A stretch of 64,000 bases of DNA from Epichloe hybrida (lineage: Eukaryota; Ascomycota; Sordariomycetes; Hypocreales; Clavicipitaceae), in the NCBI GenBank assembly GCA_019022495.1, contig JAFEKR010000018.1:434001-498000 (forward strand), in the 5' to 3' direction. The notes under the pieces were generated by a model, which was given only the letters and a program-made list of their open reading frames with translations, was not told the DNA's origin and ran no database searches. Made by a program: the position numbers and the translations under genes. Below are positions 33,442 to 45,605 of the stretch, piece after piece; the stretch's first letter is position 1, and each line of letters opens with the position of its first letter.

Positions 33442-35779
33442 GCGCCGATTCAATTGACGGCTTCCCTCGTCATCGTCATTGTTGAAAACGAATCGGCCTG
33501 ACCGCTTCGAACGACAATCTCGGCATAGAGTTTTGGGGATACTTTCCCATCATATCCACCAATTTCTAATTTTCTTCTGCGCCTTTTTGTTTTCGGGCGC
33601 AAATCTTTGAAGAAACAGGCATTGCGTTTTGCAAACAAACAAAAGTCTCATGAAACTCAGGCATACCACGAATCACGAATGGCTTGGCATTTATTTTTAT
33701 GCCGGCATTTTGCATCTCGGCTTCCACAAACCGGCCTTTTGCGGGCAAGATAGCCGGAGCCTACGGGCGCACACAAAACATCAACATCTTTTTCTCATTT
33801 TGAAGCGTCGGGTTTGATCCCAACATCTGGTTTCATGTTGCAGAGGGCACGCCTCCCAGGCAATACCAAAATCGACTTGTACCAGGTTCTCCATTGTACA
33901 TTAGCTACGGCATGGCAAAGCACTTTGACACGAGTAGCATGCGGTCTGAGTGGACATGAGTTTCTCAACGTCGTTGCGACGCAGACCGTGCCTTCCCTTC
34001 CAATAAGCACCTGCTTTTCTGCCAATCTTTTCATCGAAAGAAACAAGCAACAATCATGACCCATGCACCTGCGCCCGAGTGGAGCAACAACCTATTTTTT
34101 TTTGTTTTGTCTTCTTTTTATCTATGTTCCCCCAGTCAAACCCTTACATCATTGGAGTCCCTGGGCTCCGGGCGAGACGTACGGGAGCATATGTTCTAGG
34201 CGTTAAGAGGGACATGCAGGCGCACCGGAACATCTGGTACCGCAAATTTAGTATGAAGGTGTTTTTCATCGTTTTTACACAGCATCAGGAAGCGTTAGAA
34301 GGTGAAGATGGAGAGGCGCACGCGAGAGCACAGGATCGAGGACCCGAGGGAGAAATGGGCATTTGCGTGACACTGCGTCGTATCATGAACTGGTGTAACC
34401 GGGGCAAATTGTTTACTTTGTCTTGTTGTTTCGCCTCATGTTTTTATTTCTTGACTGATGCTGCCGACTAGCAGCGGGCAGCAGCAGTGGGCTTGGTCGA
34501 GGGGGTTCGCATATAATGGATTGATCCACCACTAGCAATATCAATCATTGACTAGACAAACTGTGAGAGGCTGTGCTCTGCTTTAGAGAATTCCGTGACG
34601 GCGAATAAGGCATGCGTCTGGCAAAGCGGCCGGCTAAATGACTTGAAGTTGCAGGCCGAGGTGCGCACACTGTATCCAGTGGTCTCAGTGGCAGGCAAGT
34701 CGAGACGGGGCAAGCCGGGATAGGGGACTGAGGCACGGAGTTTTTGAGGAGATGGGAAGAGGAAAGAGACGACGACATGGGAAGAAAGGAATAGCAGCAG
34801 TTCATGTCGGTCGAGTCCAACCCACTCCGTCCTGAGCAGCGCAGCGCAGCGCAGTGCAGTGCACGTGTCGTCTCGTCTGTCTGCACGAATTGCCAAATTG
34901 CCACGTCGGTGAGTGGATAACTGGTCAACTGTTGCACCCACAAGGGCATAATTGATCCCTGTCGCACGATAGTCTCGCTACTCAACTAGCTGAGACAAGA
35001 GTCCACCCCTAGCTAGTCATTTTCCATGATCTCTGTAACTGCATAGTACGTTTCAGCACTGTATTAGTACCCCACCTATGGTAGAGGTACTTAGGTATTT
35101 AAACCGTAGTCCGCACCCTCTTACAGGGACGGACAACTCAATAGAGGTGGTCATATCGAACCCTAGCTTCGCGGTCCAACATCAACCGTGCTCGATGGGG
35201 CCGGTTGGGCCGGGCTGCATGCATCGGATAAGGCGCCGGCAGGGAAGTATGATGCATGTACTGTATGCATGTGTGCGATATGCATGTATGGGATTGGACC
35301 CTGCGTCTTTTGTCGCGGGGGTGGACGTGGTCCCGTGGATTGGCAAGTTGAGTCTGATCCCGTCCGTTCCATAAAGCTAGTAATATTTATGAAAGCCTGA
35401 GATACGAAAGTGACGTTCCCTGGCACGACGTCTACTTTGTCGAAGCGATGCCGAGGACACAAGGGGACTCTCCCTTCGCATCACCCCACCCGTAAGGAGA
35501 GTGCTCGCCGAATGAAGGCGTCAACGCGCATGCACTAATGCACCCGGCGCTAGCGTGACCTCGTGATGTCTTCTCCACATGCACAACGGGTCGCATGCCC
35601 ACCCCCCCCTGCTGGATCGTGCATTGCATGAAGGAGGCCGGAGGGGGGGGGCGGGAATTGTATTTTCTTAATGGTTTGGAAGTCGGGATGAAGTAACGTC
35701 AAATGTTCAGACAAAGACGACGGACGTGTCTTGAACGCGCGCTGTTCTTGTACATGAAAAAAAAAAAAAAAAAAAACAC
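33442..35779. other. 2.3 kb without supported genes
   Basis: Frames at 34079-34471 (plus) and 34545-34985 (minus) lack domains. Around 35217-35290 there is a cluster of GCATG/TGCATG words. An A run at 35758-35776 lies immediately before the TRS130 stop codon and is probably part of its 3' UTR (poly-T on the sense strand). Confidence 0.4.
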
Positions 35780-38700
35780 TCATGCTACAATCCTTCCCCT
35801 GTGTCTTCCCATCCCCTCGCTCTCGAATACCAGCGGCCCTCCGCCGGGACCGCTGGCATCCAGACTGACAGTCACGCTCCTCTTCTCGCTCACGACCCGG
35901 ACCGTCTCCCCTACGTTCTTCCAATCCACCTCGCACGGGGACGGTGTCGTCCCGGGTGCGAGCCTGTCGTCGTCCCCCGTCGACGGCACCTCCTTGATCT
36001 CGACGGTCGGGTACGGCAGGTACCCTTCTCTCTGGGGGATGAGAACCAGCGGGATCTCGGCTTCTGTTTCGGCCGTTGAAGACATGGTGTCGGGTGAGTT
36101 GCCGCCCGGGATCACAAAGTGTCCCCTGCGACGACCACCCAGGAGCCACGAGTTTGACGGAGCTGCCACCTCGTAGCTGAACTCTGCGTCCTCGCGAGGT
36201 AAGCCGTCCGTGTCCCACATCCGTGTCCATTTGAGGTGCAGAGTGGCAGGGAGCATCTGCCCGACAATGGCTGCTGGGGCGCCGGCAGACGGTCCTTCAA
36301 AGTGGTCCAGGACCGAGGAGTCGATGCGAATGTCGGCCGTGTGCACCACGAGCAGGGAGGGGATCTCGACGGGGATGGTGATGGAGCATGGTTTTTCTGG
36401 AGGCTCCGATGCCCCAAGTGCCATGTGAGGGTTCTGCTTCTGCCACGAGTCGAGGAACTCGGCTAATTTTTCCGCCGCGTCGTCTTTGGTGCCCGGGACG
36501 AGTCCTATTCCTCGGAGATGATGCGCCCACGGGATGCCCTCTAGATACGCCGTGGTGACTTGACCCGTGAGTGCTGCGCGCTCCAGATCATGGACCTGCA
36601 GGCCCTTTTTGGTTTCTGCCAGAACCCGGGCAGCCGTCACCATGGAATACAGTTCGAGGGGCGTATTTCTCAACCCTTCCACGACGGATTGCTGAATCAG
36701 CTCCTCAATTTCGCCTTGCACAACGCTATAGTGGAGCTGGAGTTGCAACGTTTTGCTGGCTCTCGCCCTTACTCTGGCACCTGGTTTTCTTGTGATTTTG
36801 TAGAGCAATGTGGCTTGCTGCTTGGGGAAGACCATGACCGTGTTTGCGGGCGCAAACCCAAAGGAGGACTCAAACAGCTCCGATTCCACGAGCTCGCTCT
36901 TCAGTAGTCGTAGAGGGCTCGATGATGCCGTTTCCACATTGAAGCACGAAAACAGAGCGTTGTGCTTGAACACGTCTTGCACGTTGACTCCCACCGCGAG
37001 GGATACCGGGATCACGATGGACTTTGCGAGATGGAACGATTCGCCTGCCTCGGTGACGTACGTTGCTTCCACTCGTACTGAAACATCTCCCAAGTCCTGC
37101 TCTGTCGAGTACGGAAACCGCACCGTGACGTTGACGTGGGGTGCCATTGAACTGAAGGAGACGGCCCCCGGCTCTGGTGGTTTGGCGAACGAGGTCGGCG
37201 ACTCATCCACCAGTTTGGCCTCTGTCGTCAAAAGGCGCAGGCCCCCAGTGGTCGGGCGAGTGCGCACCTCGCAGCTCTTCAGTGTATTCCACCCAGGCAT
37301 CACAGTGAGATCAAGTGCGTTGTCTTTGCCGAGGCTAATGTGCTTGCTGGAGGTTAATTGAACCTTGAGGCCGTTCGTGCGCTGGAACAGAGTCACGTCT
37401 GGATCTCTGAAGATGTCACTCGTCCGTGGCGGCAACTGATTAGCATCCTGTTCGTGATGAAAGATGAGCTTGCTTGAAGCTAGGATGAGCCGGCTGACAC
37501 GGTAGCTCCCTGGTGAGACGGACTGCTCTCCATTAGTTTTTTTTTCCTCTGGTGCACACCCAACTAGCCAGGAAAGAGAGGGAGAGAGAGGGAGAGAGGG
37601 AGAGAGGGAGAGAGGTAGAGAGGTAGAGAGGTAGAGAGGGCAACTAGAGAGAAAGAGAGAGAGAGAGGGCAACTTACATTCGTCTTCAAGTGAATATTGT
37701 TCTTGCCAGGCACAATGATGACATCGCCCGTGGCCTCAAAGTTGATTTCTCTGCAAGGCCCGCCGTCTATGCATGTAATCCTCAGCTTGGCGGCATCTAG
37801 TGCGATTTCTTCCGGCAGCAAGCTTCGCAAGGATATGGTCAGAGAGCAGCTGTCGCTCCGATCGCGATACTCTGGCGAACCAACCAATTCAATGTCCATG
37901 AAGAAGTGTGACAGCGCCGTCTGGAACTCCGAGGAGAGCTCCCTGGTCAGCGAAAATAGCCTCTGCGCGATGTCCCGAATCGGCGACGATTCAGAAAAGA
38001 CTGGATTCCGCGCCAAGCGGGTCAACGCCGGCTTCTGCAGCTGTTTTTCTCTTTCGCTTGAACAGGATTTGATGAGAAGTGTCAGAGCTGCGCTAATGTA
38101 CTCGTTATTGGATTTAAGCTCTGCCAGGCATCTACAGTACATCACCAGCATCGACAACTCCAGGTGACTCCATCCATTTCTGCCGAAAAAGCGAGCTGCG
38201 TCCTCGAACAAGGAAGCGGCAATGCTGTACTCTTTCAGGTGTACGTTTAGAACAGCCATATCGGCCCGGCATTCGTGGACGGCATGACTGTGGTTGGCAA
38301 CTACAAAGTGACGCCATGCCTTGTCTGTAAGGATTTCATACAGCCGATAGTAGTCTGCCGCGTTGTCGAGGGCTGTTTTCAGTATTTGATTCTCGATTCC
38401 CGCGGGTAGGAAGGAAGTGGTCGCCCTTTCGTCGGGCTGGCTCTTTGTAGTTGGTCCATCATCGTTGTCATCAAGATTAACCTCCTCAAAATCATCAAAC
38501 CCAGGCTCGCCGGCCAGCGGCGCTTCATCCCATCCGTTAGACCATCCTCGCGTCTTTCCCAACCCATCCAGAATGCTCCTAGACACCAAGTACAGCTCTG
38601 CACGCTGCGCGGCCAGTTCTTCGAGGCCAACCTTGAGAAACGATGAGCTTTGTGATTCCTGCTGAGCCACATTTGGCTGTCGGCCAGGCCCCGGAAAGCC

Positions 38701-40620
38701 AGGTGTACTCGGAGGCCGCGGGGATGTCTGTGCCTGGCGCGAGGATGCCCTTGCTGGATGCATCATTGTCTTGGGCTCAGGGATCGATGACTTGGGTTCA
38801 GCCCCATCTCCGCCGCTCAACGTGGTCGGCGGGATAGGAAGGGCCTTTGTCGAGGTCTGGGCCAGGATTTGTTGAGCCACTGTGAATGCAAATGACGCTG
38901 ACTGATGATTCACTATCTGCAAGAGCAAGGGGTCCAGCTCCGTTACTTGTGCGTCAGCTCCGCGGCCCTCGTTTGCGTCCATCAGTAAGGAGACGGTGAC
39001 GTCCTCTCGCATAACCTGAGAGATGGAAGGAATAAACTCCAACGTGCGCCGGCAAACCTCTGAAAGCATGCCTAGGTTTTCTGTCCCTTCGTCATCATTC
39101 ATTGGTGGAATCAATGGCGCCACTCCGTGAAGTATCGATTGGTGCTGGTCTTTCAGCTTGGCCAGAAGTTCCCCTCTGGTGGCGGACGCATTTCCGAGTC
39201 GGAGCAGCAATGCGACTTGTCTCGAAAATAGGTAGCATCGAAAATCAAAGACAGAGACCTGGTTGGCGAGAATCATGTCACGATATGCCTTTTTCGAGGA
39301 ACTGATCGGAATGTCGTCGACATGGTCTTTGGACGTCGTCTGCTTCTGCAAGTCTTCGGCTTCATCATCGCTCGCGTCTCCTGACAGCTCCGCTAGTGCT
39401 CGCTTGGCCGCCTTTCTCAGGTCTTCCGTGTATGGCAGCATGGCGCCTCCGTGCTTCTCGGGAGATCCGCTCTCTGCTTGTTCTCGAACAACGGTGTCGA
39501 GGCCAACACCAAGTTCGTCGTAGCCAACGAGAGCATCCTCAACAAGCCCGACATTTTCAAATCCGCGAGCCAAGCCTTCCTTGAGGATGAAGAATGTACA
39601 GAAATTCCAACCAGGCAAGCTACGCTGGCCATCTTTTTCCTTAATGTCCTCCTCGTACTGCGTAACGCGCATGTCAAAGGATGTGAGGATCAGGCTCTTG
39701 AACTTGCCCATCAAGTCGTTCCACGCATTCTCAGCATCTTGCTCTGTCTCAGAGTACCCGGAAGGTACGGCAGGGACCACCCTCGGTAAAAGATCATATG
39801 GCACATCGTTGATGCCGATTCTGATCTGCGCGACACGGTCGGGCGCGCCCTTGCTTAACGAGTTGAAGTCGGATCGAAGCTTTTCAAGCAATGGAGTCGA
39901 TCCAGTTCTCCAACGCGACGAGCTCGAGATTTTGTCAGTCGATGTGCCATCTGCTTTACTGCCGCTGGTTCGAGGTTGCGTCGCGGCCACGGTGTTGGGG
40001 ATGACCACGTGCAAGACAAGCCACTCAAAAGCATCGTGCTTCTCTTGATTGCTGGCTTTCTTGGAGGTGCTGCTGCTGCCGCTGCTCGATGGCGGTGTCT
40101 GCACTTTGATCCACTCGCGTATTTCGCTTCTCACCACACTCTTATACGAGTCGTTGTCGTCACACCGCACAAGAAGAACTTTGAGATATGGTGTGCTTCG
40201 AAGGCCCGGGATCTGATGGCGCCGCTGGCTGCCCGGCGCAGGTCTCGTCGTGGGAGTCTGCTTGTCGGCACCTTCGGAGGAGCCATCATGTCCGCCTACC
40301 TGCTGAGTTTGAAAGCCATCGTCCTGCGAGGCACTCGTTGACCGCCTTTGCTTGGAGCTGCTCAGCTCAGCCGCTTCTGTGGCATCGCCTTGCACCAAAT
40401 TGACATGCAAAGCATCAATTGATCGTAGCGGTCCGGCATGAGACTGCCAATGTAAGTTGCGCAGGGGCAATCGAGGAATCAGGCCTGGGGCCAAGAGCTT
40501 GTAGACATCATGAGGATCGAAGTACTCGACTGCATGCCAGGGTTAGTAGAAGGTGACGATGACTGCGTGCCTGCAAATCGATGTACCTGTCACTTTTGAC
40601 GTCGATGACTGTTGTTCCAT
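35780..40620 (-). CDS. TRS130: TRAPPII complex subunit Trs130 (TRAPPC10)
   Basis: Three exons are inferred on the minus strand: 40620-40587, 40529-37678 and 37522-35780, giving 1542 aa. The first exon encodes only MEQQSSTSKVT and joins to VEYFDPHDVYKLLAPGLIPR, typical of fungal Trs130 starts. The N-terminal third contains IPGLRSTPYLKVLLVRCDD, FEWLVLHVVIPN, LPGWNFCTFFILKEGLARGFENV and similar blocks of the TRAPPC10/Trs130 N-terminal domain. The middle is helical, and the C-terminal exon has beta-rich segments plus an EVPS...DWKNVGE-type end. The subunit is specific for TRAPPII, the Rab11/Ypt31 exchange factor at the trans-Golgi. The second intron (155 bases) is mostly a GAGAGG-type repeat on the plus strand. 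Very short first exons often defeat gene prediction. The 5' end faces MRI1 across about 430 bases. Confidence 0.9.
37572..37669. repeat. Purine-rich GAGAGG repeat within TRS130 intron 2
   Basis: Almost uninterrupted GA-rich units (GAGAGG, GTAGAGAG) fill about two-thirds of the 155-base intron. On the sense strand this is a long CT tract that merges with the polypyrimidine signal. Confidence 0.9.
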
Positions 40621-41046
40621 GGCCAATCAGTCGCTGTTGCCGTTGGCATCGTATGCCGACGAGTGGTGTGCGGGATCGGGATCGTCGTGGTCGGACACCG
40701 TGACAACCAACAAGCTCTCTCGATCTCGAGTCTGGGTTCCAGCCATCTCGGCCGCCCCCGTGGCGTTTGCGTTGCACCGGGAGGTCAAACAAAGCGGTGA
40801 GGTATGTGGGGAGCAGGGGAAGCTCCCCGTGCCCCTGTGATTGGCCAACGGCAGCCCACGCAGCCATACATATGTGCGCAGCAACTGACACCATTGGCGG
40901 GATGGCGGCGGCAGAATCGCGCGACTTTCAGAAGATTTGGAGGGGCAAACCACCGACCACCAGCAGACATCAGATGCCAGATACCGTACACATAGATTCA
41001 TTTCTCGATTCTTCTCTCTAGTCTTGGCCTCCGCAAGATCCCCATC
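40621..41046. promoter_or_regulatory. Shared divergent promoter of TRS130 and MRI1
   Basis: Only 426 bases separate the start codons of two divergently transcribed genes, so their control regions must overlap. No specific transcription-factor site could be identified with confidence. Overlapping frames here are ignored. Confidence 0.6.
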
Positions 41047-42204
41047 ATGTCTACTCTCCAAGCAGTCCGCTACTCCAGAGGCAAACTTGAAGTCCTCGAC
41101 CAGCTCCGCCTCCCCCACGAATTCCATTATGACGACGTGTCAACCCGTCAGGAAGCCTTTGACAGTATCGCCACTATGCGGGTTCGTGGCGCGCCGGCCA
41201 TTGCCATTGTTGCCAGCCTGGGGCTTGCTGTTGAGCTTTTCAACGGACCCGTGGCTGGGAACACCGCTCAAGAAGTCATTCATCATATTGACGAGGCCCT
41301 CGACTACCTGAAGCAGAGCCGTCCGACAGCGGTTGATCTCACCAATGCGATTCACCAGCTCAAGACGCATATCAGAACTGTGGGCGATGACAAGGAAGCC
41401 ATTGTCGAGGCCTTCATCGCAGAGGCGGAGAAGATATTCGAAAGGGACCTCGAGACGAACCTCGCCATCGGTGATCACGGCGCTGAGTGGCTCAAAGCCC
41501 AGGTGGGCGCTACTCCAGAAAACACCGTCTCGGTAGTCACACATTGCAACACCGGGTCTCTGGCCACATCCGGCCACGGCACCGCACTGGGAATCATCCG
41601 CACGCTGCAGGCAAACGGGCAACTTCGCCAGGCCTTTTGCACGGAAACCAGACCCTACAACCAGGGTAGTCGTCTCACAGCCTTTGAGTTGGTACACGAG
41701 GGAATTCCCAGCACGCTCATTGCGGATTCCATGGCGGCGTCACTTTTCCGAACCAAGAAGGAGGAGAAGATTGCTGCCGTCATCGTCGGTGCTGATCGAG
41801 TCGTCCGTAACGGTGATACCGCCAACAAGATCGGAACCTACCAGCTTGCAGTGCTCGCCAAGCATCACGGCATCAAGTTCATGGTTGCGGCACCAACGAC
41901 CAGCATTGATTTAGAGACGGAGACTGGCGACGGCATCAAGATTGAAGAGAGGAGGCGAGAAGAGTTGACGCAGGTCACTGGCGCGGCCATCAAAGCCGAT
42001 GGCAGTGTGGACGAGAGCTCCAAGGTTCGCGTTGCTACGGCGGACCAGAGGATTGATGTGTGGAACCCGGCGTTTGACGTTACACCTGCTGAGTTGATTG
42101 ATGCAGTCGTGACGGAAAAGGGTGCCGTGGAGAAGTGTGCAGATGGAAAATTTGACTTTGGCAACATTATGCCGGAGCGATGGGCCCAGGTGGCTGGCCA
42201 GTAG
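41047..42204 (+). CDS. MRI1: Methylthioribose-1-phosphate isomerase
   Basis: A single exon gives 385 aa, standard for fungal Mri1. The eIF2B-alpha-like fold is evident from RVRGAPAIAIVASLGLAVE (about 45-64). The catalytic Cys is C167 in VTHCNTGSLATSGHGTA and the catalytic Asp is D250 in IVGADRVVRNGDTANKIGT. The enzyme interconverts 5-methylthioribose-1-phosphate and methylthioribulose-1-phosphate in the methionine salvage pathway. The AATMR-type start region (IATMRVRGAP) distinguishes it from the true eIF2B subunits. The ATG is preceded by CCCCATC and follows directly on an intergenic region shared with TRS130. All expected motifs are intact. Confidence 0.95.
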   Translation: MSTLQAVRYSRGKLEVLDQLRLPHEFHYDDVSTRQEAFDSIATMRVRGAPAIAIVASLGLAVELFNGPVAGNTAQEVIHHIDEALDYLKQSRPTAVDLTNAIHQLKTHIRTVGDDKEAIVEAFIAEAEKIFERDLETNLAIGDHGAEWLKAQVGATPENTVSVVTHCNTGSLATSGHGTALGIIRTLQANGQLRQAFCTETRPYNQGSRLTAFELVHEGIPSTLIADSMAASLFRTKKEEKIAAVIVGADRVVRNGDTANKIGTYQLAVLAKHHGIKFMVAAPTTSIDLETETGDGIKIEERRREELTQVTGAAIKADGSVDESSKVRVATADQRIDVWNPAFDVTPAELIDAVVTEKGAVEKCADGKFDFGNIMPERWAQVAGQ

Positions 42205-42337
42205 AGAGAGACTCTTCCACGATCAAACCCGAGGACGTTTGACGTTTCAGCACTCGACGATGCAAATGCACAACCGGGTTTGACCCAGTAATGATAGATT
42301 GATGAACCTGTCTGTACCACTTTGATTTAGCAATGCA

Positions 42338-43709
42338 CTACTGCTCAAGCGCATGCACGATTAGCTTTTGATATCCCTCGACAGCTTCTTCCAAGTCTGC
42401 GACAGTCAGGCTTTCCCTCGCGCCGTGGGCTACCAAGATATTTCCAGGGCCATACAGGTATCTCGTGTGGTTGCCCGCCAAATTGGGAATATCCGTGCCG
42501 TAGTTGACTGTAATTTTTTCGAATCCTGCATCCGATGTTAGTACTCGCCTCTTTCGCCATGTTTAAATTTTTACTCAAAGGAAAAAAATTCATAAAGAAA
42601 AAGGCAAGAAAAAACTCACCATCAACGTCACAGTTGGACTCGACAGATCCATATCCATGCGTACAAGTCAGCTCAAACGCCTGCTCGTCCACCTCGTCCA
42701 AGATCTTTTCCACCTTTTCCTTGACAATCAAGTGCCCGGAGCTTTCGGGACCGATGGCGACTCTCGCAGCAAAGTTGACTTTAGCAGTCTCGGGAATGAC
42801 ATTGGCGGCAACACCGCCTTGGAAACGGCCAATATTGAAGGTGGTATCTCCGAACAGTCCTGAGCTACCGAGGTCCGCGTCAAGAATCTTGCCAATGGCC
42901 CGCACCATGAGCTCGTTGGCCGACTTGCCAAGCCAGGGGTATCCGCTGTGGCCGGGCACGCCCGTCGCAACGAGGTCGCAGAACAGGCCGCCCTTGTGGC
43001 CGCATGCGAGTTTATTCTCGGTGGGCTCGCCGAATATGACGGCGTTGAATGGAGCAGGGTGCTTCCGCCTGGCGAGAGAGTCGCCAAAGGCCCGCATGCC
43101 GTCGCCGGACACCTCCTCGCCCACGACGAAGAGCAGCATGACATGGCCGGCGCTGATGCTGTTGGTGGCGTGCAGCTGGTTGAGGGCGACAATCATGGAT
43201 GCGACACTGCCTTTGGCGTCGACTGATCCTCGGCCCTTGATCATGGTGGCCCCGGACACCTTGCCACCTTGGATGCCGTAGGGGATATGAGGAGGCACCA
43301 CGTCCATGTGGCTTGTGACCACGACCTTGGGCGATGCTATCCGTTCTTTGCCTTTCCAGGCCAGCACGTTGAAGCGCCCGTTGCCGTTGGGGGTGCCGTT
43401 GGGGGTGCCGTCCCTTGCCGATTCGATAAACTGCCGCTCGGCATTGTAGCCACGCTCTGTGAGGTACTCGACGAGGAAGTTGCCGACGGCGTTCTCGTCA
43501 CCAGTGATGGATGGGATGGAGACGAGCTCCTTGTGCAGGTGAAGCAGCTCGTCGCGCAACGAGGGGACTCCATTGTGTGGACTCTGTGGAGATGCACCTT
43601 GATGGGCTGGCAGAAGCTGCGCGGGGTCGCGCAATGGGCGTTGGGGTTCGTGACAAGATGCCCATGGGACGAGCCCGAGGGCACAGATGACGGCTGACGA
43701 GGACCGCAT
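42338..43709 (-). CDS. Secreted or vacuolar M20-family metallopeptidase
   Basis: Two exons are inferred on the minus strand: 43709-42620 and 42525-42338, giving 425 aa. The intron starts GTGAGT and ends GCAG, joining CDVDG to [14 protein letters not shown]. Without splicing the frame runs on to an unrelated C-terminus. The first 16-19 residues ([19 protein letters not shown]) look like a signal peptide. An upstream in-frame Met would add an acidic stretch that weakens it. Zn ligands and catalytic residues of the M20 family are visible: H134 and D136 in SHMDVVPP, D164 in GSVDAKGS, and the Glu pair at about 198-199 in VVGEEVSG. A dimerisation lid lies between. The family includes acetylornithine deacetylase, carboxypeptidase S and aminoacylases. 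Without substrate-specific residues I cannot choose. A small TPNGTPNG duplication precedes the core. Confidence 0.88.
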
Positions 43710-44481
43710 GGCGCCTTTGTCTGCTGCTGCTGGGCCTTCAACTTCAGCTTCCAACTGATATTAGCCCAGCGATGGAACAAGTCTGGGTGGTTGTCGTCGA
43801 GTGCCACGAGTGGATAACTTCGACAAAGCGGTCGACAAAGCGGTCGACAAAGCGGTTCCGGGCGGCTAAATCCGCTTATTATCCCCGCTCCAACCAGACC
43901 AGACTCCAACTCCATCAATCCCAGCTTGCGTGCACGTTGCCATCTACATGTAGCAGCCAGGCAACGGCTCTGCCTCTATTATCTCTCTGTCCTCTGACCC
44001 CGCTGGCTAATTTGATCCTTGTCCGGGGTCGTGCAGGGGTCACGACTTTTGATCCGGACATCCCGTTATTCCGTGTTGTATTACATACTGCTGCTTCGGA
44101 ATTGCCGGGACCCATTTGAGATCTCGTGCACCGAGGCTCGAGATACAAAGCCGGGGGGGCCACAATGCACGGCGTATGTAGAACAAACACTGGAGCCGTT
44201 GCGTTTCCATTTTTGCCTCAGCCTGTTAAAGTTGACCGCCTGGTAATAAAGCTAATGCGAGATGCCCACTCGGCAAAGACGGCCGCCTTCGCTTGGGTGT
44301 TGCCAAGTTGGCCGCCAAGTTGGCCGGGTCTGCCGCCTTACCACGGGCCACGATATAAGAGAAGCCAGCTCCGTCTCGAAAGTAGGGCAGCAGTTCTGTT
44401 TGACTGCCCGCTCCGGGACAAATTGTGTCATCACTCCTGAACGACTACGGGAGTTGACATCATAGCCTGCACACCATCACC
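43710..44481. other. Intergenic between divergent M20 peptidase and sulfotransferase genes
   Basis: It contains a 12-base tandem repeat, CGACAAAGCGGT, about three units at 43819-43855. The remainder is presumably two promoters. No gene is supported. Confidence 0.5.
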
Positions 44482-45605
44482 ATGTCACGATATATCGACA
44501 GGCTGCCTGAGCCGGCGGAGAAGAGGCCGGTCAAGGTCGTTGTCGCCACCGCCAGCAGGTTTGTCACTTTCCATTCTGCGATATATTCTGCGCCAAGCTC
44601 CACGGAGGAGCCGGACCTGACTCTGACGGGCGAACAAATCAGGACAGGAACGCGGAGCGTCTTCATGGCCATGAAAATCTTGGGCTTCAAGACCTATCAC
44701 ATGGCCGTGTGCCTCCGCCAGGAGGGCATTCCGCACATGCAGGTTCTCAACGAGGCCATACGCGCGCAGCACGACCGATACTCCGGCATAAAGCGATACG
44801 CGAAACAAGACTTTGACAAATGGTTCGCCGAATACGATGTATGTTCCTCTCTTGTTTTCCTGACACAAAGCCTCCAGAATAGTCACTGATTTTCTTCTCC
44901 TCGTCTTTCTTTTTTTTTTTTCCCGCCGCTCAAGTGCATCGTCGAGATTCCCTTCTTCTTGGGTCCCGAAGTCCTAAAGGCCTACGCCGATGACCCGAGC
45001 GTCAAGTTTATCCTTACAGACCGCGACCCTGACAAATGGGTCACCTCGTTCAACAACACGGTCGGCGGCATTTTCGGGGCGGCCATCAGCTTCCCCATGA
45101 ACATTCTCAAATACTTCAACAGCTACCTGTATTGGTTCTACGTTTTGCACATTTCGCTCTACGGGGCAGTTGCCGACGGCACCGTCCCTGGCGACGAGAA
45201 CAATGCCGAGGCTGTGCGACGCAACTATGTTTCGTAGTAAGTTTTTGCCCTCCTCGAATCGCATCGCATCGGCCCCCAGGCAGGAGGCGGATCCTAACCA
45301 ATTTGCGAACGAACCGTAGCATCGACATGGCCAAGCGCGTCCTGCCCGCTGATCGCCTCTGCTACTTTCGGCTGGAAGACGGCCTTGGCTGGGAGCAACT
45401 CTGTCCCTTTCTGGACCTCCCTATACCTGACGAGCCATTTCCCAGCGCCTATGTGCAGGAAAACTTCAAGAGGACCGTCGCCGAATTGCTAAGACCTAGG
45501 GTACGGAGGGCTACGTTGAGGCTGGTCGCCGTCGCTGTTCCGGTGTTGGGCCTGCTGGCACATCTTGGATTCAAGTACCATGCGTCGTTGAAGCTGGGCC
45601 TGTAA
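44482..45605 (+). CDS. P-loop sulfotransferase-family protein with C-terminal membrane anchor
   Basis: Four exons are inferred: 44482-44558, 44643-44838, 44935-45236 and 45320-45605, giving 286 aa. Splicing of intron 1 creates VVVATASRTGTRSVFMAMKILGF, which carries the nucleotide-binding 5'-PSB loop with the ASRTGT signature. KFILTDRDPDKWVTSFNNTV is the matching second conserved block of the Sulfotransfer_4 family, often misnamed NAD-dependent epimerase. Residues near 150-180 are hydrophobic (ISFPMNILKYFNSYLYWFYVLHISLYG). The tail RLVAVAVPVLGLLAHLGF is a likely membrane anchor. The first intron is 84 bases, a multiple of three with no stop, so a retained-intron product would stay in frame but disrupt the P-loop. 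The sulfate acceptor is unknown. No secondary-metabolism cluster is adjacent. Confidence 0.83.

Noticed and set aside
42420..42530. A frameshift in the M20 peptidase last exon
   Set aside because: It came from miscounting an A run across a line break; the spliced frame is intact.
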